DNA of 5,182 bases from Thermoplasmata archaeon. Its GTDB lineage: Archaea; Thermoplasmatota; Thermoplasmata; Thermoplasmatales; Thermoplasmataceae. How positions within the stretch are numbered: the stretch's first letter is position 1; every line of letters begins with the position of its first letter. This document shows, in pieces, positions 1-4,813 of this stretch. The notes below the pieces were generated by a model. The model worked only from the letters and a program-made list of their open reading frames with translations. It was not told the origin of the DNA and searched no databases. The stretch is from assembly GCA_021804185.1 (NCBI GenBank), contig JAJZKL010000117.1:1-5182 (forward strand), in the 5' to 3' direction. A program made the translations under genes and the position numbers.

Positions 1-222
1 TACGGATTGCTGAAGTCAGAAGAACTGAGACGCACTAATGGAAAAATACCTTCACCAATAGATCTCAGGAGGGAGATCAAGCCCTGGTTCGATTCCTATA
101 TGGGTTTTTCCTGCTGCAGTTGGAAGAACAACAACTCCTGCATTCTGGTTAGCTGCCCAGAGATCCGCAGCTTTTTTCTGGTAGGGTCTCAGGTTTTCAC
201 TGTGCCTGACATTTACAGATGA
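1..222 (+). pseudogene. tnpB: Truncated IS607-type tnpB fragment (codons 37-68 plus foreign tail)
   Basis: Positions 1-96 encode residues 37-68 of the TnpB found intact at 1058-2296 (from YGLLKSEELRR to KPWFDS). The DNA is identical over all 96 bp to the reverse complement of 2093-2188. The match runs off the left edge, so more of this copy, perhaps with its tnpA, probably lies outside the window. After position 96 the frame continues for 41 unrelated codons to a stop at 220-222. That tail is antisense to the helicase remnant and is not TnpB: the RuvC nuclease residues and the zinc ribbon are all absent. This copy cannot make an active nuclease. The perfect identity implies recent duplication or gene conversion, or a chimeric assembly join at 96/97. 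Confidence 0.85.
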
Positions 223-390
223 GGAGCTGAAGACATCATCCCTTGCATCTGGAAACTTTTTCACGACCTGTGAATACCTGAAAGCCTCGGTGCGGTATGC
301 CCCAATCCGGTCATCGTACACAATGTATGGGGGAACATTTCCCTGAACTTCGTTCAGGATAAGCGTACCACGGCTGAAGGCTATATTCAT
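97..390 (-). pseudogene. XPB/Rad25-like DNA helicase, N-terminal fragment
   Basis: About 98 native residues are left of a superfamily 2 helicase, normally around 450 residues in archaeal XPB proteins, which unwind DNA in repair or transcription contexts. Seen in order: an N-terminal segment with SRGTLIL (6-12), the AYRTEAFRYSQVV stretch (31-43) typical of the XPB damage-recognition region, LRPYQKKA (67-74) of the helicase entry motif, and a Walker A motif LPTAAGKT (89-96). The family usually has PTGAGKT, so one Gly is Ala here. After residue 98 the frame runs into antisense tnpB sequence and stops at 52. The DEAD/DEAH box and all C-terminal helicase motifs are missing, so the fragment cannot hydrolyse ATP productively. 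ATG at 388-390 is the first start after an in-frame stop. A weak TATA-like AAATTTCATTA (415-425) lies 25-35 nt upstream. Confidence 0.75.
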
Positions 391-519
391 TCCACATGAT
401 CAGCAAACACTGTGTAATGAAATTTGCCACGTCCACACATCCCAGATGATATTACATGCTGAACAGCATCAAAACTGTCGTAACGTAAGAGGGAGCCTCA
501 CGATGCGCCATTTATGCCA
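391..519. other. Short intergenic region
   Basis: This 129-bp gap separates the helicase remnant from the CopD-like gene, both on the - strand. It should hold the helicase promoter: an AT-rich AAATTTCATTA on the - strand (415-425) sits at a suitable distance from the ATG at 390. A small palindrome ACACTGTGT lies at 407-415. No coding frame or convincing terminator is visible. Confidence 0.4.
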
Positions 520-1011
520 TCAGGGATAGTAAAAGGGCAGCGTGAATGCAATGAGCACTATGACAACCATCAGGCCAAGAGTTATGAATGATGCCATATG
601 CGTGATGCGCCTGATTCTTTTCATCTCGTCAAACTTCCCCTCCTGTGAGAGCCTGACGAGTCTCTTTCCGTGATAAATGTTATTGGCGTACATCAGCACA
701 AGCATTATTACAACGATGATACTCTTTGCAAGCAGCAACTGGCCTCCGGTGGTAGTGGTGAGATCGGAAAGCTTCGGCAGATATCCATAGCCCAGATACA
801 GGCCCGTCAGTATAAGTATGGCAACTGAAATATCGGTGGCGGTTCCGAATATCCTCCCCACATGGCCGAGGATTTTTGTCCTGACTTTCTCGTCATCTGA
901 AATCCTGAATGTGGCGGGCCAGACAACGATCCATATGAAGAAGGATCCACCCACGAAGAAAAGGGCTGTGAAAGCGTGTATCCACAGTATCACCAGAAAG
1001 AGGATATCCAT
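520..1011 (-). CDS. CopD-like four-helix integral membrane protein
   Basis: A 163-residue protein with four predicted transmembrane helices at about 4-31, 59-77, 92-112 and 138-160. The first helix carries WIHAFTALFFVGGSFF (10-25), like the LHxxAAxxWxGGxxF pattern of CopD/PF05425-type and related small membrane proteins. Histidines near helix ends (H12, H50, H114, H138) could bind haem or a metal ion. That is inferred from the family and is not proven by the sequence. The loop between helices 3 and 4 is basic and charged (about 113-136). ATG at 1009-1011 is favoured because an AT-rich box AAAAATTAATT (about 1033-1043) lies 22-32 nt upstream, suggesting a leaderless transcript. The IS607 element ends just upstream. 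Before insertion the gene probably followed the amidohydrolase gene in the same direction. A copper-transport role is possible but unproven. Confidence 0.6.
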   Translation of the reverse strand: MDILFLVILWIHAFTALFFVGGSFFIWIVVWPATFRISDDEKVRTKILGHVGRIFGTATDISVAILILTGLYLGYGYLPKLSDLTTTTGGQLLLAKSIIVVIMLVLMYANNIYHGKRLVRLSQEGKFDEMKRIRRITHMASFITLGLMVVIVLIAFTLPFYYP

Positions 1012-1031
1012 AGGTGTGTATTCTTAGGCTT

Positions 1032-1043
1032 CAATTAATTTTT
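1032..1043 (-). promoter_or_regulatory. TATA-like box of the CopD-like gene
   Basis: On the - strand AAAAATTAATTG lies 21-32 nt before the ATG at 1011, the expected spacing for an archaeal leaderless promoter. It overlaps the stretch that may also encode the severed last codons of the amidohydrolase (EKLIEA then stop at 1024-1026), so it could instead be coding sequence that looks like a promoter. Confidence 0.4.
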
Positions 1044-1200
1044 CCGTTCTCAAAATGTTATGCAATCTTATGCACTACCTTGTTCGGAACGTATGCCGCC
1101 TCAGTCGAACCTGCTCCAGAAAGACCAGGCTGCTTTCTGACGTACAGGTACTCATCCATCACGGACGGCACAGAGGTTACCGCACTCACGGGGAACGGGT
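1044..1200 (-). ncRNA. Candidate omega/reRNA scaffold at the tnpB 3' end
   Basis: TnpB guide RNAs are transcribed from the tnpB 3' end through the element's right end, with the guide taken from flanking DNA. Here the - strand carries a perfect 7-bp hairpin CAGAAAG/CTTTCTG (1117-1139) with a 9-nt loop, inside the tnpB coding sequence. A 5-bp pairing GTTCG/CGAAC (1082-1086 with 1106-1110) and a competing CGTTC/GAACG (1045-1049 with 1087-1091) lie nearer the end and could form a pseudoknot-like fold. The 5' limit is arbitrary. If the element ends at 1044, the guide would be read from about 1043 downward, into the host sequence before the CopD-like gene. Confidence 0.45.
1058..1074. repeat. Direct repeat TTATGCA x2 at the IS right end
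   Basis: TTATGCA occurs at 1058-1064 and again at 1068-1074, a spacing of 10 bp or one helical turn, right over the tnpB stop codon. It resembles the TTATGA/TCATAA words at the left end and may be a recombinase-binding site. Confidence 0.4.
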
Positions 1201-2296
1201 CTCCGCAAAGATCAAGGCCACGGAGGGAGATCGCCAGTGAGGCGAGCCTGTCCCTGTCATAGTCCCGATCACAGTTTTCACATCTTGACATCTTCCAGGT
1301 GGGGTGCTTTACTTTTTCACCACATACAGGACATTCCGAGGAAGTCCCTCCTGGATTCACCTTTATTATTTTGTTGGGCGACTTGTACTCTAACATTCTC
1401 AGAAATTCGGCATAAGGCCATCTGTTGAGATAGGTCCTCAGCTTTTCGCCATATGGGTGTGAAGTCTTCCTGATGTTTGTGAGGTCCTCCACAACGAATG
1501 TTGCATCAGGATTCTCGTCCACCAGTTTCGCTGATGTTTTGTGGAGAGCATCTTTCACCCTGTTTGCCTGTCTGCCCCTCGCTTCTCTGAGCTTCCTTTG
1601 TCTCTTCCGGGGATTCATCACGTGCTTCTGTACCTTTCTCCGTCTCCTTGAATAGTCGTTCTGGACCTTAACGATGTTCCCTGTGGACTCTTCCAGTACT
1701 CCCTCCACATTTCCGTCATTGATTACGGTCATTGAGAGGTTGCGGAAGTTTACATCCATGCCTATCTTCTTCTCTCTGATCTCCTTCTGATCAGGCTTCG
1801 TGAATGACAGGACGACCTTCCGGTCTGTGAGGAGTAGTTCGGATATTCTGTATTGGCTGTATTCACTGTATTTTGCGTGCTTGCCATTCACCGGAATGTA
1901 CTCATATTCCTGTGGTCTGATTGTGATCCTGATGAAGCCGTCCTGAAGCTTCACAAGTTCACTGTCCAGACGCATGGAGAGTTTCCTGGCTTCCGGATAT
2001 TTCTTTCCCTTGCGGTTCTTCCTGAATGATCTGAGTATTGCAACAGCCGATCTGCATACAGGATTAATGTGGTGCTTCGCATAACCATATGTGGAATCGA
2101 ACCAGGGCTTGATCTCCCTCCTGAGATCTATTGGTGAAGGTATTTTTCCATTAGTGCGTCTCAGTTCTTCTGACTTCAGCAATCCGTAATGAACTGCATC
2201 ACGCATGTCCTTCAGATAATCCACGATCTGACCGGATGGTTCGTAATACCACCAGATGGTACGTTTCTCGCCTGATGAAGACCATGCGTGGCTCAA
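1058..2296 (-). CDS. tnpB: TnpB, RNA-guided RuvC-like nuclease of the IS607 element
   Basis: A 412-residue TnpB (OrfB_IS605 family), the ancestor type of Cas12. TnpB proteins use an omega/reRNA made from the element's 3' end to cut DNA next to a short target-adjacent motif, which helps the element persist. The split RuvC site is complete by motif: D181 in IGMDVNF, E270 in VVEDLTN, and D349 in the DYDRDR run. A four-cysteine zinc ribbon uses C322, C325 (CPVC), C339 and C342 (CENC). The middle is very basic (about 217-247). After the RuvC III aspartate the sequence is RLASLAI where many relatives have xNAAxNI. The start is TTG at 2294-2296, overlapping the tnpA TGA as TTGA, which suggests translational coupling. 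The next in-frame ATG (codon 31) would remove conserved N-terminal sequence. The 3' end likely doubles as omega RNA template. Confidence 0.92.
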   Translation of the reverse strand: MSHAWSSSGEKRTIWWYYEPSGQIVDYLKDMRDAVHYGLLKSEELRRTNGKIPSPIDLRREIKPWFDSTYGYAKHHINPVCRSAVAILRSFRKNRKGKKYPEARKLSMRLDSELVKLQDGFIRITIRPQEYEYIPVNGKHAKYSEYSQYRISELLLTDRKVVLSFTKPDQKEIREKKIGMDVNFRNLSMTVINDGNVEGVLEESTGNIVKVQNDYSRRRRKVQKHVMNPRKRQRKLREARGRQANRVKDALHKTSAKLVDENPDATFVVEDLTNIRKTSHPYGEKLRTYLNRWPYAEFLRMLEYKSPNKIIKVNPGGTSSECPVCGEKVKHPTWKMSRCENCDRDYDRDRLASLAISLRGLDLCGDPFPVSAVTSVPSVMDEYLYVRKQPGLSGAGSTEAAYVPNKVVHKIA

Positions 2297-2877
2297 GACT
2301 TAACAGCCTCAATTATTCCTTTAGTCTTGTGTGATCGAAGCCCATACAGGCGTGCCGAGAAAGAGGTGATGATCCATATGAGATCACGGGACAGCTCCTC
2401 ATGAGCGGTAAGAATCTCCTCACCGTCGGTGATTATAATCTCTGCACCGTGTATTTCACACACTTTTTCCAGAAGATCGTACCCGAATCTTGCCAGGCGA
2501 TGCTTGTGTGTAATGTATATTCTGGAAACCCTGTTAGATTCTATTTCTTCAAGCAATTTCAGAAAACCTTTTCTGTCAAACATCATGCCGCTTCTTATAT
2601 GAAAGATAACTTTGGACTCAGGAGATAAGGACTTCAGGTGAATTATCTGCCTTTCAAGATCATCTTTCTGCCCATTGCTGGAGACCCTCGCATAGATGTA
2701 TTGGATTTTTCCATCCTGAATCCCCAGGACCCTGTTAATCTCGCTTTCGGGGACTCTTCTAAAATTGTTCTGCATCCTCACACACCTGATCTTGCCTTCC
2801 CGATCCCACATCCTCAAGGTAGTCGGGTGAATCTGCAATATCTTGCAAGCATCCCTGACTGTGTAGAGCTTCTCCAT
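2293..2877 (-). CDS. tnpA: IS607-type serine recombinase (transposase TnpA)
   Basis: A 194-residue protein that cuts and rejoins the IS ends through a covalent serine-DNA intermediate. The N-terminus (about 4-50) is a MerR-like helix-turn-helix (YTVRDACKILQIHPTTLRMWD, then an RVPESEI segment). The catalytic domain follows from about 58, with YARVSSNGQ (62-70) containing the conserved R64 and the active serine (S66 or S67). The arginine-rich segment HRLARFGYDL is at 126-135. Many relatives have Asp where H126 stands, a difference to note but not clearly fatal. The length fits the IS607 TnpA family, which has its DNA-binding domain at the N-terminus, unlike typical resolvases. ATG at 2875-2877 is preceded by a TATA-like box at 2900-2912 and a 6-bp inverted repeat at 2881-2899, so the enzyme may bind its own promoter. 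The gene ends inside the tnpB start. Confidence 0.92.
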   Translation of the reverse strand: MEKLYTVRDACKILQIHPTTLRMWDREGKIRCVRMQNNFRRVPESEINRVLGIQDGKIQYIYARVSSNGQKDDLERQIIHLKSLSPESKVIFHIRSGMMFDRKGFLKLLEEIESNRVSRIYITHKHRLARFGYDLLEKVCEIHGAEIIITDGEEILTAHEELSRDLIWIITSFSARLYGLRSHKTKGIIEAVKS

Positions 2878-2880
2878 AAC

Positions 2881-2899
2881 TTATGATGATATTTCATAA
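2881..2899. repeat. Inverted repeat TTATGA-N7-TCATAA in the IS left end
   Basis: Perfect 6-bp arms (2881-2886 and 2894-2899) separated by 7 nt lie between the TATA-like box and the tnpA start, inside the element's left end. The position suits binding by the MerR-like domain of TnpA, either for transposition or for self-repression. Related ATAAC/GTTAT words also occur at the other end of the element (1055-1074). Confidence 0.5.
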
Positions 2900-2912
2900 C
2901 AATACTTAATAT
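2900..2912 (-). promoter_or_regulatory. TATA-like box of the IS607 operon
   Basis: On the - strand ATATTAAGTATTG is centred about 28 nt before the tnpA ATG at 2877. With no Shine-Dalgarno sequence in between, this fits a leaderless or very short-leader transcript covering tnpA and tnpB. Confidence 0.45.
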
Positions 2913-2925
2913 CTACATTAGCTGT

Positions 2926-3837
2926 TTAGGCCCTCTTGTCCTCCTCACTTATTGGAAGTGATTCAATGTTCTCTATTATCTGGTCTGAATTCCCCCATGG
3001 GAAATCAGTTCCAAACATTATGTGTCCTGTGCCGAAGAATTCCAGTGCACTCCGGATCCACGGTATTGACATTCCTTCGGCAGTGTCAACGTAAAATGAC
3101 TTCAGGTACGAAAGGGATTCAGAGTCCTCATCCTGTTTTTTCCCAGGAGTATTATTGTCAAGGAAAGTTGAGATTCTTCCACCAAGCAGTGTTACCAGTG
3201 ATCCAAGATGATGCACCACGAATTTAAGCTTCCTGTGCCTGGCAATAACACCGGACCCCACAAGATGTATCATGGCAAGTGTTCTATCAAAGTCCCATCC
3301 AAACATGATTCCAGTATTGAATTCCCTGAGCCATGGGTAAAATTGCCTCATGAAAGTGCGATGAATCCAGATGGGTTTTCTCAGCTCTTCCATTGCAGTG
3401 TAAAATGGTTCAAATCGTGGCGAGCCAAGTGGCTCACCATGAACGTTGGATAAGATCTGGATACCCAGCATCTTCAGTTCCCTGATACATCTTGTGGCTT
3501 CAGCTATGGCCGCATCCGGGTCGGCAAGGGATACGGTGCCAATTGCAAGGAATCTTCCCTCACTCTGGCTCGCTGTTTCATGCATGCCGTTGTTGGCTGC
3601 TTTCATTACTTCCAGCGATCGCTCTGCATCAAGCTCCAGATCATCAATGTCAGGAAGTGCCAGAGAAATGATTTCCCTGCTGATGTGGAGCCTGTCCATT
3701 ACCTGGATCCTGCTCTTCATGTTCACAAGTTCAGGGAGCCTCTTTGGCTGCTCATCCATCATGGCAGGGCGTTTGGAAAAGAAATTGAAATAGCTCTCAG
3801 GGTAAATATGGTTGAATACGTCTGTTGAATTTGTATT
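2926..3837 (-). pseudogene. PF04909-type amidohydrolase, damaged at both ends
   Basis: A TIM-barrel amidohydrolase of the amidohydrolase_2/ACMSD-like family, metal-dependent hydrolases or decarboxylases. The substrate is not recognisable. Counting from the first ATG (3760-3762, 278 residues), likely metal or catalytic residues are H134 (IWIHRT), H184/H185 (FVVHHLGS) and D253 (MFGTDFPWG). The family's N-terminal strand, read as DVFNHIYPESYF, lies further upstream in the same open frame (about 3787-3822), but no ATG, GTG or TTG occurs between it and the in-frame stop at 3838-3840. The C-terminus stops at SEEDKRA, where relatives continue with a helix containing a NAxxL-type motif. The IS607 element begins exactly there. 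A possible severed tail (EKLIEA, stop at 1024-1026) lies beyond the element. A shorter protein from ATG 3762 could still be made but would lack a core strand. Confidence 0.7.
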
Positions 3838-3844
3838 TTAAAAA
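3835..3844 (-). promoter_or_regulatory. AT-rich promoter-like stretch before the amidohydrolase
   Basis: On the - strand TTTTTAAAAT precedes the amidohydrolase N-terminal motif. It lies about 75 nt upstream of the first ATG (3762) but only about 15-30 nt before the DVFNH codons. This supports the view that translation once began upstream of 3762. Confidence 0.3.
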
Positions 3845-3858
3845 TCCTAAAAGGAAAT

Positions 3859-3868
3859 GTTTATTCAT
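3859..3868 (+). promoter_or_regulatory. TATA-like box of the toxin-antitoxin operon
   Basis: GTTTATTCAT is centred about 26 nt before the ATG at 3890, the standard archaeal spacing for a leaderless transcript starting at that ATG. It is too close to the alternative ATG at 3878, so the later start is preferred. Confidence 0.5.
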
Positions 3869-3889
3869 ATGTAAGAAATGCTTACATAT
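3867..3889. promoter_or_regulatory. Palindromic operator candidate over the antitoxin start
   Basis: ATATGTAAG (3867-3875) and CTTACATAT (3881-3889) are perfect 9-bp inverted repeats around a 5-nt spacer. The site fills the space between the TATA-like box and the ATG at 3890. AbrB-type antitoxins bind such palindromes as dimers, and toxin-antitoxin operons are usually self-repressed, so this is probably the operator of the operon it precedes. Confidence 0.7.
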
Positions 3890-4171
3890 ATGAGCAAGGG
3901 AAAAATTGAAACTGAGTTCACTAAAACTAGTTCAAAGGGGCAGATAGTCATTCCATCTAATATACGCAAGAAACTCAATATTGGCACAGGTGCCCTTCTT
4001 GCAGTTACTGCACAAGATGATTTGATCGTCTTGAAAAAAATTAGCTCAAACATATCGCCTGAAGACATGAAAACACTTAGACTCGTTGAGGAAGCATGGG
4101 AGGACATTGATAAAGGCAAGTATAAGGCCCTTTCCAAAGATGACTTCTTCAGAGAGCTAAAAGAATGGTAG
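3890..4171 (+). CDS. AbrB/SpoVT-type antitoxin of a RelE-family toxin
   Basis: A 93-residue protein from ATG 3890 (97 residues if ATG 3878 is used). Residues 7-50 form a SpoVT-AbrB swapped-hairpin DNA-binding domain, with the typical TKTSSKGQIVIPSNIRKKLNI run (11-31) followed by GTGALLAVTAQDDLIVLKK. The acidic, helical C-terminal half (about 57-93) is the expected toxin-binding part. The later start is chosen because the TATA-like box at 3859-3868 lies at the correct distance and the palindromic operator ends immediately before it. It is the first gene of a two-gene operon: the toxin start codon (4165) overlaps its last codons by 7 nt. It should neutralise the toxin and, with it, repress the promoter. 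Its AT-rich, lysine-rich composition differs from the genes to the left, compatible with horizontal transfer. Confidence 0.9.
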   Translation: MSKGKIETEFTKTSSKGQIVIPSNIRKKLNIGTGALLAVTAQDDLIVLKKISSNISPEDMKTLRLVEEAWEDIDKGKYKALSKDDFFRELKEW

Positions 4172-4425
4172 TACCTATAAGCAGAATAGTTTACACTTCT
4201 AAATTTGAACATGAAGTGAAGAAAGTGACGGATAAGAAAATCAAAGACAGACTAGAGGAGAGCATTAGAAGAATAATAGAGAACCCAGAAATTGGAAAAC
4301 CGCTCAGGTATGCTTTGAAGGGTGAGAGAACCGTCAGAATATCGCCGTTTAGATTAATATACGCAATAAATGGTGATTCCATCATTTTATTGCGATTTGA
4401 ACATAGGAGCGAAGTTTATGGTTGA
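4165..4425 (+). CDS. RelE/ParE-superfamily toxin
   Basis: An 86-residue protein of the RelE fold, whose RelE members cleave mRNA in the ribosome. Visible landmarks are an N-terminal strand (RIVYTSKFEHEVKK, 7-20), a helical hairpin (about 22-40), the PLRYALKGERTVRISPFRLIYAI segment (46-68) that matches the family's G-x-x-R-R-x-x-y-R-i-I-Y pattern, and a C-terminal HRSEVYG (80-86). Basic or catalytic-type residues likely to matter are K52, R55, R58, R63, H80, R81 and Y85. All core strands are present, so it looks intact. ATG 4165 overlaps the antitoxin stop (4169-4171), indicating translational coupling and a fixed antitoxin-first order as in archaeal RelBE loci. An mRNA-interferase activity is inferred from the family. 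ParE-like gyrase inhibition is the main alternative. Confidence 0.88.
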   Translation: MVVPISRIVYTSKFEHEVKKVTDKKIKDRLEESIRRIIENPEIGKPLRYALKGERTVRISPFRLIYAINGDSIILLRFEHRSEVYG

Positions 4426-4429
4426 TCTG

Positions 4430-4444
4430 GTAGCCCGCTGCTAC
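4430..4444 (+). terminator. Weak hairpin after the toxin gene
   Basis: GTAGC (4430-4434) and GCTAC (4440-4444) can form a 5-bp stem with a 5-nt loop just after the toxin stop. No T-run follows, and archaeal termination relies mainly on T-runs, so this is only a tentative end-of-operon signal. Confidence 0.2.
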
Positions 4445-4502
4445 GTCTAACTGTACTGGCCCTTAAATGATTGGAGAATATTTGCTAAGGTCTCTGTCAA
4501 CT

Positions 4503-4524
4503 GCCCACATCTAAAGGAGTGAGC
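4503..4524 (-). repeat. IS200/IS605-like right-end hairpin remnant
   Basis: On the - strand GCTCACTCC-TTTA-GATGTGGGC folds into a hairpin with a TTTA loop and a few mismatches. It resembles the CCCACnCC-TTTA-GGnGTGGG end hairpins seen downstream of many IS200/IS605 and lone tnpB genes. It lies about 90 nt after the stop of the putative TnpB tail at 4614, the arrangement expected for the element's right end and omega RNA. Confidence 0.45.
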
Positions 4525-4613
4525 TTGCTGCCGTCCTACCCCATGCCAGTAGGAATTGATCCACCGCACCACAACCATTGGCTAATTGACATTCCTGTGC
4601 AAGGGGAAGGAGG

Positions 4614-4742
4614 CTATTCATTATCCCTTTCGGGCATCGCTCCACAGCCTGATTCCATGAGAGTGCTTGAGGCTTGTATCCCTTCTCTCCACGGAGAACA
4701 TGCCGCTGGAATCAATATGTTCCTGCGAACATTCCGTTCTGC
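4614..4742 (-). pseudogene. Probable C-terminal tail remnant of a second TnpB
   Basis: A 41-codon - strand frame, closed upstream by a stop at 4743-4745 and ending with TAG at 4614-4616. It reads ERNVRRNILIPAACSPWREG, then GIQASSTLMESGC. This resembles the poorly conserved tails after the zinc ribbon of IS605-type TnpB proteins, which often contain a P-V-E-like patch and a final (V/M)E(A/S)G motif. No RuvC or zinc-ribbon residue remains. Its sequence differs from the tail of the IS607 TnpB at 1058-2296, so it would be a different element. The assignment rests on pattern resemblance plus the end hairpin at 4503-4524. A frame open on the opposite strand (4519-4746) is treated as its shadow. Confidence 0.35.
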
Positions 4743-4813
4743 TTAACTTTCATACTCTTCCAGGATATTGCCTAACGATTACAGATGTGGACAGTATGGG
4801 ATACTGCTCTCAA

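Larger units (their letters stand above)
1044..2929 (-). mobile_element. IS607-family element (tnpA + tnpB), apparently complete
   Basis: The element carries the two genes that define IS607: a MerR-HTH/serine-recombinase tnpA and a tnpB, in that order with overlapping ends. IS607 elements have no terminal inverted repeats and make no regular target duplication. They recombine at a GG core, so ends must be inferred. On the upstream side the amidohydrolase frame breaks at about 2929, right after AGAGG. On the downstream side, about 14 bp past the tnpB stop, GAACGG meets AAAAATTAATT (1044/1043). GG occurs at both junctions. The exact limits are uncertain by some tens of bp, and the right end could lie at the tnpB stop. 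The inverted partial copy at 1-96 shows that at least two copies exist in this genome or assembly. Confidence 0.7.
4501..4794. repeat. Imperfect terminal inverted repeats bounding a 294-bp segment
   Basis: CTGCCCACATCT at 4501-4512 faces CTGTCCACATCT (reverse complement of 4783-4794), 11 of 12 matching. The segment between holds the TnpB-tail-like sequence and the end hairpin. It might be a small non-autonomous element, but no target duplication is evident and one arm is also part of the hairpin, so chance cannot be excluded. Confidence 0.3.

Noticed and set aside
1014..1262. + strand frames opposite the tnpB 3' end
   Set aside because: Antisense to TnpB coding sequence with zinc ribbon and RuvC motifs; no independent support.
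3446..3793. + strand frame of 115 codons
   Set aside because: Lies fully antisense to the amidohydrolase, whose frame has clear family motifs.
3865..4212. - strand frame of 115 codons opposite the antitoxin
   Set aside because: Antisense shadow of an intact AbrB antitoxin; serine/leucine-rich with no motif.
4430..4470. Possible tRNA fragment (hairpin GTAGC/GCTAC)
   Set aside because: No cloverleaf, no GTTC-type T arm and no CCA-end-like acceptor could be folded around it.
4519..4746. + strand frame of 75 codons with a GTG start behind an AAAGGA-like sequence
   Set aside because: Its start lies inside the end hairpin of the putative tnpB relic and the AAAGGA is the hairpin loop side; no recognisable protein features. 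More likely the antisense of the relic.
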